A stretch of 64,000 nt of DNA from Bacillus_AD sp047238185 (GCF_047238185.1 NZ_JBDFMI010000001.1:248001-312000); one strand, 5' to 3'; positions 1-9,066 are shown, numbered from the stretch's first letter. Translations and numbers: made by a program. Notes: generated by a model from the sequence alone, not told the origin.

Positions 1-355
1 GACGTGTCAATAAGAGGTATAAGGAAGCCCAAGTACGGTCATCCTGACAGCTTGATGATTCCAGCTGTGCGATCATTTTCTTGATCTCTTCGAAGTCTCC
101 TGCCATGTGATAGAATTCAAGGAGGACTGGAAAATGGATATGGGAAGTGAAGGATATGGCGAGTTGCTGCATGACTTGTTTTTGCTTCGAAAAGTCAAAT
201 GGATACAGATTGATTAAGGAATGAATCGTGTTATTTTGGGAAGTAATGCTTTGAAGCAAAGACGGAATGCCGTCTATGGTCTGCAAATGAAGTTTACAAG
301 CGTGTCCCTTGAATAACCCATCTTTTACTTGAAGAGAGACTTGATTCGTATTCAT
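1..355 (-). CDS. Unknown protein, N-terminal 118 residues (cut by window edge)
   Basis: The frame is open on the minus strand from an ATG at 355 to the window edge, with an AGGAG ribosome site about 7 bases upstream of the ATG. The visible part begins MNTNQVSLQVKDG and becomes helical, with Leu- and Phe-rich heptads. A segment reading WASLYLLLTR near the cut could open a TPR-like helical repeat, loosely like AimR or Rap receptors. That resemblance is an impression only. I do not recognise the family and assign no function. Its upstream side faces the pbpD terminator. Confidence 0.6.
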   Translation of the reverse strand, partial: MNTNQVSLQVKDGLFKGHACKLHLQTIDGIPSLLQSITSQNNTIHSLINLYPFDFSKQKQVMQQLAISFTSHIHFPVLLEFYHMAGDFEEIKKMIAQLESSSCQDDRTWASLYLLLTR

Positions 356-455
356 TTGCCTACTCCTTTAATAATTGGATTTGTAGAATATAATAACATT
401 TATTGGTAAAAATATCCACTCTTGTCTCAGAGTAGATTTTCATGCTGTTAAGCAA

Positions 456-485
456 GATTGGCAGCCCTGTAAGCGGGCTGCCAAT
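456..485 (-). terminator. Hairpin immediately after pbpD
   Basis: A 12-bp perfect stem (GATTGGCAGCCC paired with GGGCTGCCAATC) with a 6-base loop begins two bases after the pbpD stop codon. It has no strong U-run on the minus strand, so termination may be imperfect. Confidence 0.65.
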
Positions 486-486
486 C

Positions 487-2343
487 CTATTTAGTGTGTT
501 TCATAATGTTTTTCCATACCGCCAATTGCGGAGAGCCGGTATATTGGATATTCGCGGGTTTATCTTTACCGACCCATACACCCGCCGTATATGAATCATT
601 TAAACCGACAATCCATAAATCTTTAAAATCATTGGTTGTTCCTGTTTTTGCACCGATATATCCCTTAGTGGGATAAGAGGCACTTTTGGCGGTACCTTCA
701 GCAACTACACTGTGAAGCAGGACCCTTAATTTTTGGACGGTTTGATCCGACCATATTTGTTTGGGCGATTTTTTCCACTTATAGATAATGCGGCCGCTGG
801 CATCTTTTACATATTTAATAGCAACAGCTTGCTGGTATTGTCCGTCAACAAAGGATGTATAGGCATCTGTTAATTCCAAGGGGCTCATTCCGTATGTAAA
901 ACCTCCGATGGCAGCAGGCAGTATGTGATCGGTATTCTTTATCTGTTTGAAACCGAATCGGTCCAGATACGAAAAACTGCGATCAATCCCTGTTTCCTGG
1001 AATAAGCGGAGAGCCGGTGTATTATAAGAATGGGCAAAGGCGCTCTTAATAGAAACATATCCATAGATGCCATTGTTGTAATTTTGCGGGCAATAACTTT
1101 TGCTGCAAAATGGGCCTGCGTTCACCTTTTTGTTGATGCTTGCACCCGTGACATCCAAGTACGGGCCGTAATCAAGCAATGGCTTAATGGCTGAGCCCGG
1201 CTGCCGATAACTTTGGAATCCACGGTGGAAAGAATATTTTTTATACTCCTTTGCCCCAGTCAAAGAGACAAGCTCATGCGTAGTATGTAGTATAACGGCG
1301 GTAGCGCCCTCTACATCTTTCTCAGGCAAATAGGTTTGCAGAGAGGTTTGCGCCAATTGCTGAATCTTTCGGTCGAGCGATGTATAAATAGTGATGCCTG
1401 AAGCCAATAATTGATTCACCTTTCTTTCCAACTTTTTCTGAGCTTCCTGGCTTACGCTTGGATCCTGGCTCTCAAGGGATGGGATAAGGCCATCCTGCTC
1501 GGCAACAAGTTGTTTGAATTCATGCTCGACGTAGGTAACGTAATCAGGATAAAGGTCTGTAAATGCTCCATGTTTAAGAGTAATATGCTGTACCTTGATT
1601 TGGCGCCCTTGCTGTTCTGATAGCTTTCCGGCCTGGACGAGCTGGTCGATAAGGCGCTCCTGCCGTTTTTTTACATTGGCCATCCGTTTAAAAGGGTCAT
1701 ATAAAGTCGGGTTATTCGGAATAGCGGCCAGTAAAATAAGCTCGCCTTGTGTCAAATGGTTGCTTGGACGATTGAAATAATAACGGGAGGCGGCTTCGAT
1801 CCCATAGATGCCATTGCCGAAATAGATTGCGTTAATATATTGTTCAAGCAACTGATCTTTCGAGAATTTCTTCTCCAGCTGATAGGCATAAAGCAGTTCG
1901 GAAAACTTTCTGTTATATGTTTTTTCCTGGTTCAAATAAAGGTTTCGTGCAAGTTGTTGAGTAATGGTGCTTCCCCCTTGTTCAATGCGTTCATGCTTCG
2001 CATTTTCAATGAATGCCCTGGCGATCGCACTGGCATCCACCCCGCCATGCTGGAAGAACGATCTGTCTTCTGAAATGACAAATGCATCTTTAATAATTTG
2101 GGGAATCCTCGCAGAGGGAAGATAAATTCGTTTTTGGCCTGCCGAAACGTGGGAAATAGTTTTTCCGTCGGCGCTTTTTATATAACTTAAAGTCGATTGG
2201 GCATTTTCCTTTAGTGATATTTTATCTTCGATAATGGCGGTAACGGGTTTGAGCTGGTTCCATTCATCATGGAATGAACGGACAAAAAACAAAAAAATGG
2301 TGAAAGTTGCAATAATCAACAGGTATCCAAAAAAAGTTCTCAT
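487..2343 (-). CDS. pbpD: Bifunctional class A penicillin-binding protein (PbpD-like)
   Basis: This is a peptidoglycan synthase acting at the outer face of the membrane, 618 residues. It has one N-terminal membrane anchor (residues 1-25). A family 51 glycosyltransferase domain (about 70-240) shows EDRSFFQHGG with the catalytic Glu and GGSTITQQLARN. The transpeptidase domain has SxxK as SAIK near residue 383, SYN near 437 and KTGTT near 564, so both activities look intact. The pbpD-kapD-kapB neighbourhood matches B. subtilis, where the product is PBP4. The gene runs divergently from kapD, 258 bp away. I see nothing odd in it. Confidence 0.93.
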   Translation of the reverse strand: MRTFFGYLLIIATFTIFLFFVRSFHDEWNQLKPVTAIIEDKISLKENAQSTLSYIKSADGKTISHVSAGQKRIYLPSARIPQIIKDAFVISEDRSFFQHGGVDASAIARAFIENAKHERIEQGGSTITQQLARNLYLNQEKTYNRKFSELLYAYQLEKKFSKDQLLEQYINAIYFGNGIYGIEAASRYYFNRPSNHLTQGELILLAAIPNNPTLYDPFKRMANVKKRQERLIDQLVQAGKLSEQQGRQIKVQHITLKHGAFTDLYPDYVTYVEHEFKQLVAEQDGLIPSLESQDPSVSQEAQKKLERKVNQLLASGITIYTSLDRKIQQLAQTSLQTYLPEKDVEGATAVILHTTHELVSLTGAKEYKKYSFHRGFQSYRQPGSAIKPLLDYGPYLDVTGASINKKVNAGPFCSKSYCPQNYNNGIYGYVSIKSAFAHSYNTPALRLFQETGIDRSFSYLDRFGFKQIKNTDHILPAAIGGFTYGMSPLELTDAYTSFVDGQYQQAVAIKYVKDASGRIIYKWKKSPKQIWSDQTVQKLRVLLHSVVAEGTAKSASYPTKGYIGAKTGTTNDFKDLWIVGLNDSYTAGVWVGKDKPANIQYTGSPQLAVWKNIMKHTK

Positions 2344-2601
2344 AGTCTAGTCTTTTCTCCTTTAAAGACAAATAAGGGATATCCATTCAGCGGATACAGC
2401 CAGCCGCCTGTCTTTGGGACACTGCCATAGATAGCGCACATGAATGATTCTTTACTTATGTCGGTAATGGAACCATAAAGTTTAAGTGGCTATAAGAAAA
2501 TATAGTGTATGGGATTTTTATTAAAAAATTCAGTCTTTTATATTGTTATCTGATATACTTTTTAAAAGCAGAGCAGTCAATGAAGAAAGGAGGGGGAAAG
2601 C

Positions 2602-3225
2602 TTGGAAAAAAACCAACAATACTTGTTCATTGATTTTGAATTTACAATGCCAGAAGCAAAAGTCAAAAATGAAGGATTTTATCCGGAAATAATCGAAGTA
2701 GGGTTGATTTCAGTACTCAATGATGAGATTCAACAGAAAATGTCAGCTTATGTTAAACCGCAACGATTTCCCATTCTTTCTGAGCGGTGCAAGAACTTTC
2801 TTGGGATAGAACAAAAAAAAGTGGATCAAGGAATAGTCTTCTCGGATCTTATTGAAAGGCTGTATGAAATTGAATCCAAAGAACGGACAAGTCATATTGT
2901 CACATGGGGCAATATGGATATGAAGGTATTGCGGCAGAATTGCCAAGTGAACGGACAAGCGTTTCCGTTTAAAGGGAATTTCATCGATTTATCCATGGAG
3001 TATAAGCGGTTCTTCGGCGACCAAAATCAGACTGGCTTATGGAAAGCGGTAAAGGCCTATGGGAAGGATGGGGTCGGAAGCCATCATAGGGCATTGGATG
3101 ATGCAATGACCACCTATAATATTTGCAAGCTGGTAGATGATGATAAGAAATATATGAACAATCACGAGCCGACAACGATAGGAGACATGATTGACTTGTC
3201 AGGAGTATTTGATAAATTTGCATAA
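2602..3225 (+). CDS. kapD: KapD, DEDDh 3'-5' exonuclease-like inhibitor of the KinA pathway
   Basis: A 207-residue RNase T/DnaQ-like protein. FIDFEF supplies the first acidic pair, the Asp in GNMDMKVL the second site, and SHHRALDDA the final His/Asp, so the DEDDh set is complete. In B. subtilis KapD lowers KinA-driven entry into sporulation, and newer work links it to spore crust formation. The start is TTG at 2602, preceded by GGAGGGGG about 7 bases away. It is convergent with kapB across a shared terminator. Function is by family and synteny. Confidence 0.9.
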   Translation: MEKNQQYLFIDFEFTMPEAKVKNEGFYPEIIEVGLISVLNDEIQQKMSAYVKPQRFPILSERCKNFLGIEQKKVDQGIVFSDLIERLYEIESKERTSHIVTWGNMDMKVLRQNCQVNGQAFPFKGNFIDLSMEYKRFFGDQNQTGLWKAVKAYGKDGVGSHHRALDDAMTTYNICKLVDDDKKYMNNHEPTTIGDMIDLSGVFDKFA

Positions 3226-3260
3226 AAAAGCCAAATCATTGTGAGCGATTTGGCTTTTTT
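3224..3260. terminator. Bidirectional terminator between kapD and kapB
   Basis: A 14-bp perfect stem (AAAAAAGCCAAATC with GATTTGGCTTTTTT) and 9-base loop. The A-run and T-run flanks make it work in both directions. Confidence 0.9.
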
Positions 3261-3274
3261 AATAGAATAGCGCC

Positions 3275-3655
3275 TTATTTAAAATAGTCTTTTTCCAGCT
3301 CGTTAATGGCGGCTTTACTGTACTCTGACCATTCATCGCTGTTATTGCCCAAGGAATCCTTTAGGTCTGTGAACGCCTTCTTCAATGATTCCTTGTATTC
3401 TGGTATCGGGCCATCGAACGGTTTGACAAGGTTTTTAGGGGCATTCACCTGTTCACGGTAGGCGAGTGCCTTCCGGATATGGAACATAGCGACATCAACC
3501 TGTTTTGGATGATGCAAATCACCCTGCATGGGATGTTTAAGGACGGCTGCAATTCTAACCAAATAGCTTTGGTCATTCACAGCTGTTATTTCCCCTATAT
3601 ATTTTCCTGTTTTATTCAACACGGTAACGATTGCGCCTGTTTGCAAATCTGACAT
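3275..3655 (-). CDS. kapB: KapB, kinase-associated protein B
   Basis: A 126-residue protein beginning MSDLQTGAIV, containing the family hallmark HPMQGDLHHPKQ and ending in EKDYFK, collinear with B. subtilis KapB. In B. subtilis kapB is needed for phosphate input from KinB into the Spo0 phosphorelay. The frame extends 13 codons upstream, but the ATG at 3655 has AAAGGATG at correct spacing and gives the family length. No lipobox is visible despite the historical 'lipoprotein' name. Confidence 0.9.
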   Translation of the reverse strand: MSDLQTGAIVTVLNKTGKYIGEITAVNDQSYLVRIAAVLKHPMQGDLHHPKQVDVAMFHIRKALAYREQVNAPKNLVKPFDGPIPEYKESLKKAFTDLKDSLGNNSDEWSEYSKAAINELEKDYFK

Positions 3656-3856
3656 GTCATACATCCTTTCCTGTAACTCTCTTTCTCTAATCATACATAA
3701 TGGGAATGGTGAATGACAATATTGGAAGCAGTATTCGAGTGCTTCATTTCAGATGTAAACCATCCATGCTGGAAAATATAGCTTGTGATTCATACGTAAT
3801 CTATTCTATTATGTCGATAGGGGATACCTTTATTTAATAGGCTTGGAGGTTAAAAA

Positions 3857-4573
3857 ATGAAAAAAATGTACATCGTTCTGATTGGCTTGCTGTTGGTGCT
3901 TGCAGGCTGCGGCCAAGACCAAAGCAAGGAAAACGAAAACAAGAATGCAGATAAACCGAAACAGGAAGCAACTAAGGAGGGATACCCTCAATTATCTGAT
4001 ATCTCATCCGATGAAGATGTGATTATTATGCATACGAGTATGGGAGATATCAAGATTAAACTGTTCCCGAAATATGCCCCTAAAGCGGTGGAGAATTTTA
4101 TGACGCATGCTGAAAAAGGATACTATGATGGTTTGAGCTTCCATAGAGTTATTAATGATTTCATGATTCAAGGTGGAGATCCTAAAGGGGATGGCACTGG
4201 AGGAGAGAGTATTTGGGGAAAACCGTTTGAAGATGAATTTTCCAATAAGCTGTTCAATTTCAGAGGCGCCCTGTCCATGGCGAATTCAGGGGAAAATACG
4301 AATGGCAGCCAGTTTTTTATTGTACAGGCTCCCAAAATAGATTCCTCACTCGTTTCACAAATGGAAAAGGCTAATTTTCCTGAAGGCGTAATTAAGGCGT
4401 ATGAAGAGAAAGGAGGCACTCCTTGGCTTGATCAAAAACATACGGTATTTGGGCAAGTTGTGGAAGGAATGAAGATTGTGGATAAAATAGCGAAAGTTGA
4501 AGTGGACGGACAAAGCAAACCGGTTGAACCAGTAACTATTAAAAGCATTGACGTCATCCAACGTGCGCAATGA
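3857..4573 (+). CDS. Cyclophilin-type peptidyl-prolyl isomerase lipoprotein
   Basis: A 238-residue secreted lipoprotein. A Lys-Met start and hydrophobic segment lead to the lipobox LAGC (Cys about residue 18), then a Lys/Glu-rich linker to about residue 45. The cyclophilin domain carries the hallmark FHRVINDFMIQGGDP and NGSQFFIV. It probably folds or protects exported proteins at the outer membrane face. It lies between kapB and the small membrane protein, where B. subtilis has neither. No clear terminator follows. Confidence 0.92.
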   Translation: MKKMYIVLIGLLLVLAGCGQDQSKENENKNADKPKQEATKEGYPQLSDISSDEDVIIMHTSMGDIKIKLFPKYAPKAVENFMTHAEKGYYDGLSFHRVINDFMIQGGDPKGDGTGGESIWGKPFEDEFSNKLFNFRGALSMANSGENTNGSQFFIVQAPKIDSSLVSQMEKANFPEGVIKAYEEKGGTPWLDQKHTVFGQVVEGMKIVDKIAKVEVDGQSKPVEPVTIKSIDVIQRAQ

Positions 4574-4688
4574 TCGGTAAAATCCATTTTCTGTATACCC
4601 TATTCTGAAAAACACGAATGGTATTTGTGATTAATCCTTCCATAAATGTTATAATGTGACATAAAGAAGAAGGGGAGGAAGAGTACCC

Positions 4689-4904
4689 GTGAGTTTTTTT
4701 ACGAATGGTGTCATTGGTTTATTTCTTTATTTTCCAAAGGATAAAAGTGAATACATACCAGCCGGAATTACGTTTGCCATCTTCTTTGCTGCAGCAATCA
4801 TAACAATGGTCCTGATTATTAAGCATTCACGAAAAGAAGAAGCGAAAATGAAGGAGCTCGAAAAAAGCCTGATTGAAAAGAGTCTTGAAAAAAGAGAAAT
4901 ATGA
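4689..4904 (+). CDS. Small single-pass membrane protein, unknown
   Basis: A 71-residue protein with a GTG start at 4689 and GGGGAGG about 10 bases upstream. A short N-terminal part (FFTNGVIGLFLYFPKDKSEY) leads to one membrane segment at about residues 25-45, then a strongly charged helical tail rich in Lys and Glu that could form a coiled coil. I do not recognise the family. It is followed directly by a hairpin that doubles as the leader of the superoxide dismutase gene. Confidence 0.65.
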   Translation: MSFFTNGVIGLFLYFPKDKSEYIPAGITFAIFFAAAIITMVLIIKHSRKEEAKMKELEKSLIEKSLEKREI

Positions 4905-4911
4905 ATAGAAA

Positions 4912-4964
4912 AAGCCTCCTTGGGACATTCTAATGGACAAAATGTTCTATGGAGGCTTGTTTTT
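4912..4964 (+). terminator. Hairpin that also pairs the ribosome site of the next gene
   Basis: AAGCCTCC (4912-4919) pairs with GGAGGCTT (4951-4958), and an inner 8-bp helix (4922-4929 with 4941-4948, two G-U pairs) extends the stem. A short U-run follows. The GGAGG at 4951-4955 is also the only plausible ribosome site for the ATG at 4965, so the same structure could terminate transcription and block translation. Confidence 0.7.
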
Positions 4965-5483
4965 ATGAGATATGCAGTTTTGGCGGCATCTTTGCTCTTG
5001 CTTGCAGGGTGTGCCGATAAACGTCCCACTAATCTTTCTGTGGATATGTACGACCGTTCGGGCGACAAGCTTGGCGTAATCAAACTGGCGGAGCAAAGCG
5101 ATAGCCTTGAGGTGGATATTGATGTTAAAGGATTGTCGCCGGGGAATCATGCAATCCATTTTCATAGTAAAGGAGTCTGTAAAGGCCCTGATTTTAAATC
5201 GGCTGGAAACCATTTTAATCCTGATAGCAAGGAACATGGACTGCTTAATGATAAGGGGCCCCATACAGGCGACTTGCCGAATATTACGGCTGATGAAGAG
5301 GGAAAGGTGAAGGTGAAACTGAAATCTTCGGCTACCTTGAAAAATGATCGAAACAGTTTATTGACAACAGATGGGACAAGCATTGTCATTCATGCCAAGG
5401 CCGATAATGGGATGACGCAGCCTGCGGGCGATTCAGGAGAACGTGAGGCGTGCGGAGTGGTCAGCAAGGATAAAAGAAAATAG
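4965..5483 (+). CDS. sodC: Cu/Zn superoxide dismutase-like lipoprotein
   Basis: A 172-residue exported lipoprotein with lipobox LLAGC near residue 14. The SodC domain keeps the metal ligand pattern: AIHFHSKGVC (two Cu His), SAGNHFNP (bridging His), the His of KEHGLLN and the His/Asp of GPHTGDLPN for Zn, and the last Cu His in SIVIHAKADN. GEREACGVV carries the active-site Arg and disulfide Cys. An active enzyme is therefore plausible. The ATG at 4965 is preceded by GGAGG at 4951-4955, which lies inside a hairpin. The frame is open back to 4920 but lacks a ribosome site there. Confidence 0.88.
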   Translation: MRYAVLAASLLLLAGCADKRPTNLSVDMYDRSGDKLGVIKLAEQSDSLEVDIDVKGLSPGNHAIHFHSKGVCKGPDFKSAGNHFNPDSKEHGLLNDKGPHTGDLPNITADEEGKVKVKLKSSATLKNDRNSLLTTDGTSIVIHAKADNGMTQPAGDSGEREACGVVSKDKRK

Positions 5484-5510
5484 TAGGATGTGCACCCATA
5501 CATAATGAAG

Positions 5511-5549
5511 CATATAAAAGAAGAGGCGGATGGCCTCTTCTTTTATATG
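5511..5549. terminator. Bidirectional terminator between sodC and patB
   Basis: A 17-bp perfect stem, CATATAAAAGAAGAGGC with its complement, around a 5-base loop. Confidence 0.85.
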
Positions 5550-5566
5550 TCCGTACATTGGACTTT

Positions 5567-6733
5567 TTAGGAAAGCGCGGTTTGTATGCGTTTCAATCCG
5601 TCCATCAGTGTATGGGTTGTGCAGCCAATGTTAAGGCGGATAAAGCCTTCTCCTCCCGGACCATAATTCTTCCCGGGGGAAATGGCGATTTTTCCTTTAT
5701 TCACAAGGCGATCATGCAATTCCTCGTCGGAAAGCCCGAGTGCTGTACAATCAACCCAAATGAGATATGAAGCATCGGGGACCATTACCTTTATTTCCGG
5801 CATGTTTTCCTGGAAGAATTGTTTAACGGTTTCCACATGGCGCTGGAGATAGCTGACTAGTTCCATTAACCATGGTTTCCCGTATGTGTAGGAAGCCTTA
5901 ATGGCCTCAAAAGCAAACAAATTTAAGCCATGGAAGCCGAATTTATGCTGTGTAGCATTGATTGTCGCCAGTGTTTGCTCATTTTCACAAATAATGATGG
6001 AAGCCTGGATGCCTGCGACATTGAATGTTTTACTTGGGGCCATGAAGGTAACCGTCCGTTGGGCAAGTTCCTCGCTTAAGGAAGCGATCGGATAATGCTT
6101 CACACCGGGCAAGCACAGATCGGCATGGATTTCATCCGAAAGAATCGTTACATCATATTTGATGCAAAGTTCCCCTATTCGGAGGAGTTCTTCCTTCGTC
6201 CATACTCTGCCGCCCGGGTTGTGCGGGCTGCAAAGCAGCAACAAGCGGACGTTTTCTTTCATCTTATCCTCCATGTCTTCAAAATCGATGACCATCTTGC
6301 CATCCCGATAGCTTAATGGGCTTGTCACGAGTTCTCTGTCATTATTTTTGATACTATCAAAGAATGGCGTGTAAACAGGAGTGTGAACGAGCACTTTGTC
6401 CCCAGGGTTGCTTAACGCGAGGATACTCATAGTGAATCCTGACACAACTCCAGCGCTGAAGCTGATGGCAGATTTTGGCACAATCCAGCCGTGCATCTCC
6501 TTCATCCAATGGATGATGCTGTCATATACCTCTTCTGTTTCACCTGTATAACCATAGACAGGATGTTGAGCACGCTTAACCAAAGCTTCTGTTATTTCGG
6601 ATGGAGAAGCAAAATCGGTATCTGCAACCCACATTGGCAGCAATTCGCTTCCTCCATAACGTTCGTTAACGAAATCCCATTTCAGGGAAGCGGTATTTTT
6701 TCTGTTCACTTCCTCATCGAAATTCCATTTCAT
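5567..6733 (-). CDS. patB: PatB, PLP-dependent cystathionine beta-lyase (C-S lyase)
   Basis: A 388-residue fold-type I enzyme cleaving C-S bonds of cystathionine or cysteine conjugates in the cytosol. The Schiff-base Lys lies in APSKTFNVAG (about residue 234); LCSPHNPGGRVW and LSDEIHADL are the usual PLP-binding motifs, and RLNIGC near the C terminus carries the carboxylate-binding Arg. The start ATG at 6733 has GAAGGTG just upstream; a GTG three codons earlier overlaps that site. It occupies the same syntenic position as in B. subtilis. Confidence 0.92.
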   Translation of the reverse strand: MKWNFDEEVNRKNTASLKWDFVNERYGGSELLPMWVADTDFASPSEITEALVKRAQHPVYGYTGETEEVYDSIIHWMKEMHGWIVPKSAISFSAGVVSGFTMSILALSNPGDKVLVHTPVYTPFFDSIKNNDRELVTSPLSYRDGKMVIDFEDMEDKMKENVRLLLLCSPHNPGGRVWTKEELLRIGELCIKYDVTILSDEIHADLCLPGVKHYPIASLSEELAQRTVTFMAPSKTFNVAGIQASIIICENEQTLATINATQHKFGFHGLNLFAFEAIKASYTYGKPWLMELVSYLQRHVETVKQFFQENMPEIKVMVPDASYLIWVDCTALGLSDEELHDRLVNKGKIAISPGKNYGPGGEGFIRLNIGCTTHTLMDGLKRIQTALS

Positions 6734-7095
6734 ACCAATCACCTTCTGTTCATATAATTATCCCTTCTATTCAATACATTACTTTTTTGCCCAAAGAATC
6801 GCAATAAATTCAAGAAAGGGATGCATGTAAAACACATAGTTATCTTTATTGTAACGTAAATAGAGAATAGAGTTGCTTTTATTTTTATATTATTTGGAAA
6901 AATTTTATTTATATAAAATAGTTTAGTATAGCGGTTTAAAGCGATACTGTTAAAAAAAACCCATTATCATCTAATTTGAAACTTGCTATAATAGGAATGT
7001 TTCCATAATGGATAAGCTATGTTAACGTTGTTTGTTGGACTGGCTGCCATCAGCAATTGTCACTAATAGAGCGTTTCATAATTAGGAGGATATGT
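6734..7095. promoter_or_regulatory. 362-bp divergent intergenic region with alaR promoter
   Basis: AT-rich region between patB and alaR. A SigA-like promoter for alaR-alaT reads TTATCA (6964-6969), a 17-base spacer, then TATAAT (6987-6992). No other structure was seen. Confidence 0.5.
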
Positions 7096-7596
7096 ATGCA
7101 TCTGAATACGGCTGAATTACGTGTATTGCAGCTCATTGAAAATAATGGGCGGCTAGAAAAAGCAGATCTAGCAAAAATGGTCGATCTGCCAGAAACAGAG
7201 TTAGAAACGACATTAAAGAAATTAGAAGATATGAAAGTGATCGTCCGTTATATGACGATTATCGATTGGGCGAAAGTCGATGAACACCATGGCGTTACAG
7301 CAATGATTGACGTTAAGGTAACTCCTAAAAGAGGTGTAGGTTTCGATGAAGTCGCAAAACGGATATACCGCTTCAAAGAAGTACAGTCAGTCTACCTTAT
7401 GTCAGGTGTTTATGATTTGTCTGTAACAATACAAGGAAAGACTATGAATGAAGTGGCAAGCTTTGTATCGCAAAAATTATCTACGCTTGACTCTGTTATA
7501 TCAACGACCACTCACTTTATTTTGAAAAAATATAAACATGACGGAACGATATTTGACCATGGCGATGATGATAAACGGATTGTGGTGTCGCCATGA
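7096..7596 (+). CDS. alaR: AlaR, Lrp/AsnC-family regulator
   Basis: A 166-residue regulator. The N-terminal winged helix (about 1-60) reads LNTAELRVLQLIENNGR; the C-terminal RAM-type ligand domain (about 70-145) contains VYLMSGVYDLSVTIQG. In B. subtilis AlaR controls the alaR-alaT alanine transaminase operon. The ATG at 7096 has a perfect AGGAGG 6 bases upstream. The stop overlaps the alaT start (ATGA), implying translational coupling. Amino-acid responsiveness is inferred from the family. Confidence 0.9.
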   Translation: MHLNTAELRVLQLIENNGRLEKADLAKMVDLPETELETTLKKLEDMKVIVRYMTIIDWAKVDEHHGVTAMIDVKVTPKRGVGFDEVAKRIYRFKEVQSVYLMSGVYDLSVTIQGKTMNEVASFVSQKLSTLDSVISTTTHFILKKYKHDGTIFDHGDDDKRIVVSP

Positions 7597-8786
7597 GTGG
7601 AGATAGACATTTATCCAAAACCGTACAGGAAATGAAACCATCTGGGATCCGCAAATTCTTTGACTTGGCAGCTACGATGGAAGGGGTTGTCTCCTTGGGA
7701 GTTGGAGAGCCTGATTTCGTTACGTCCTGGTCAGCGAGGGAAGCGGCCATCGCTTCACTTGAGTCAGGATTTACATCTTATACGGCAAATGCGGGTTTAA
7801 TGGAATTGAGAAATGAAATTTCAAAATATATGAATAATTCATTCGGCCTTGACTATGACCCAAACAATGAGATTATTGTGACGGTCGGTGCCAGCCAGGC
7901 CTTAGATATTGCCTTAAGGTCGATTATTGACCCAGGCGATGAAGTCATTGTCGTGGAACCGTGTTTTGTGGCGTATGCCCCCCTTGTTTCTCTTGCCGGG
8001 GGAGTGCCTGTCAGCCTATCGACAAAAAAAGAGAACGGCTTTAAATTGACAGCAGCAGAGCTTGAAGGAGCTATTACCGATAAAACAAAAGCTGTCCTTA
8101 TTTGTTCCCCGAATAATCCGACCGGCACACAATTAGTCGAGGAAGACCTGCGAAGTTTATCCCAAGTTCTCATACAGCATGATTTAGTTGTTCTGTCGGA
8201 TGAGATTTATGCAGAACTTGCCTATGATGAAGGCTTTACCAGTTTTGCGGCGATGCCAGGTATGAGAGAAAGAACAATCGTTATTAACGGTTTTTCAAAA
8301 GGATTTGCCATGACTGGATGGAGATTAGGCTTTGTATGTGCACCGCAAACATGGAGCGAAGCAATGCTGAAAATCCACCAATATGCGATGATGTGCGCAC
8401 CGTCTATGTCACAATATGCTGCTGTGGAAGCATTGAAGAACGGCATGCAGGATGTAGAAGATATGAGGAACAGTTATCGGGCGCGCCGCAATTACATTGT
8501 GAAATCTTTCAATGAATTGGGGTTGGATTGCCATATTCCTGGAGGCGCTTTTTACGCATTCCCTTCGATTAAAAGCACGGGGTTGACTTCAGAACAATTT
8601 GCTGAAAAATTGTTGCTTGAGGAGAAAGTGGCAGTTGTGCCCGGAAGTGTATTCGGAGAAAGTGGAGAAGGCCACGTTAGGGCATCCTATGCGTCTTCCA
8701 TTGAGCAATTGCAGGAAGCGGTCAAACGTATTGAACGTTTTTTGGCCAAGCACCAAGCGGAAATGCCATTATGTGAAATCAAATGA
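7593..8786 (+). CDS. alaT: AlaT, class I/II aminotransferase (alanine transaminase)
   Basis: A 397-residue PLP aminotransferase. SPNNPTG, LSDEIYAEL and the Schiff-base Lys in NGFSKGFAMTGWRLGF (about residue 236) are intact, with the substrate Arg in GHVRASYA. The start overlaps alaR by four bases. By synteny it interconverts alanine and pyruvate with 2-oxoglutarate/glutamate. It is followed by an unusually long perfect hairpin. Confidence 0.9.
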   Translation: MSGDRHLSKTVQEMKPSGIRKFFDLAATMEGVVSLGVGEPDFVTSWSAREAAIASLESGFTSYTANAGLMELRNEISKYMNNSFGLDYDPNNEIIVTVGASQALDIALRSIIDPGDEVIVVEPCFVAYAPLVSLAGGVPVSLSTKKENGFKLTAAELEGAITDKTKAVLICSPNNPTGTQLVEEDLRSLSQVLIQHDLVVLSDEIYAELAYDEGFTSFAAMPGMRERTIVINGFSKGFAMTGWRLGFVCAPQTWSEAMLKIHQYAMMCAPSMSQYAAVEALKNGMQDVEDMRNSYRARRNYIVKSFNELGLDCHIPGGAFYAFPSIKSTGLTSEQFAEKLLLEEKVAVVPGSVFGESGEGHVRASYASSIEQLQEAVKRIERFLAKHQAEMPLCEIK

Positions 8787-8791
8787 GAATA

Positions 8792-8838
8792 GCTTACTAA
8801 AGAAGGGAAGAGGTGCACTCTTCCCTTCTTTAGTAAGC
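8792..8838 (+). terminator. 21-bp perfect hairpin after alaT
   Basis: A perfect 21-bp stem starting GCTTACTAAAGAAGGGAAG with loop GTGCA (8813-8817). It has only a weak T-run after it (ACTTTT at 8841). It is probably the alaR-alaT terminator. Confidence 0.7.
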
Positions 8839-8856
8839 GCACTTTTAGAATAAAAA

Positions 8857-8884
8857 AACGGACAAAACGATCGTTTTGTCCGTT
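8857..8884 (-). terminator. Second palindrome, oriented for minus-strand transcripts
   Basis: A 28-base perfect palindrome centred on CGATCG. A run of A precedes it on the plus strand, so it reads as a U-run terminator only for minus-strand RNA. No minus-strand gene ends here. Confidence 0.4.
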
Positions 8885-8961
8885 AAAAGGGGGGGAATAC
8901 TTGAAAACAGCGAAAATTGAGATGTTTGGGGGTACATAACAATCTTGCGTCATGTTTTCAA

Positions 8962-8982
8962 TACTAATCAAAAGGATTAGTA
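8962..8982. promoter_or_regulatory. Inverted repeat upstream of niaP
   Basis: TACTAATC-N5-GATTAGTA, an 8-bp inverted repeat about 85 bp upstream of niaP. It could be an operator (B. subtilis niaP is repressed by NiaR), but it does not match any NiaR box I can state with confidence. Confidence 0.3.
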
Positions 8983-9066
8983 GAAAGCTTCCTCTATTAG
9001 GATGTCCTTTTATTTAAAATCTATACCTATTAAACGATGTATTTAATCGTCAGAAGGAGAACATGT

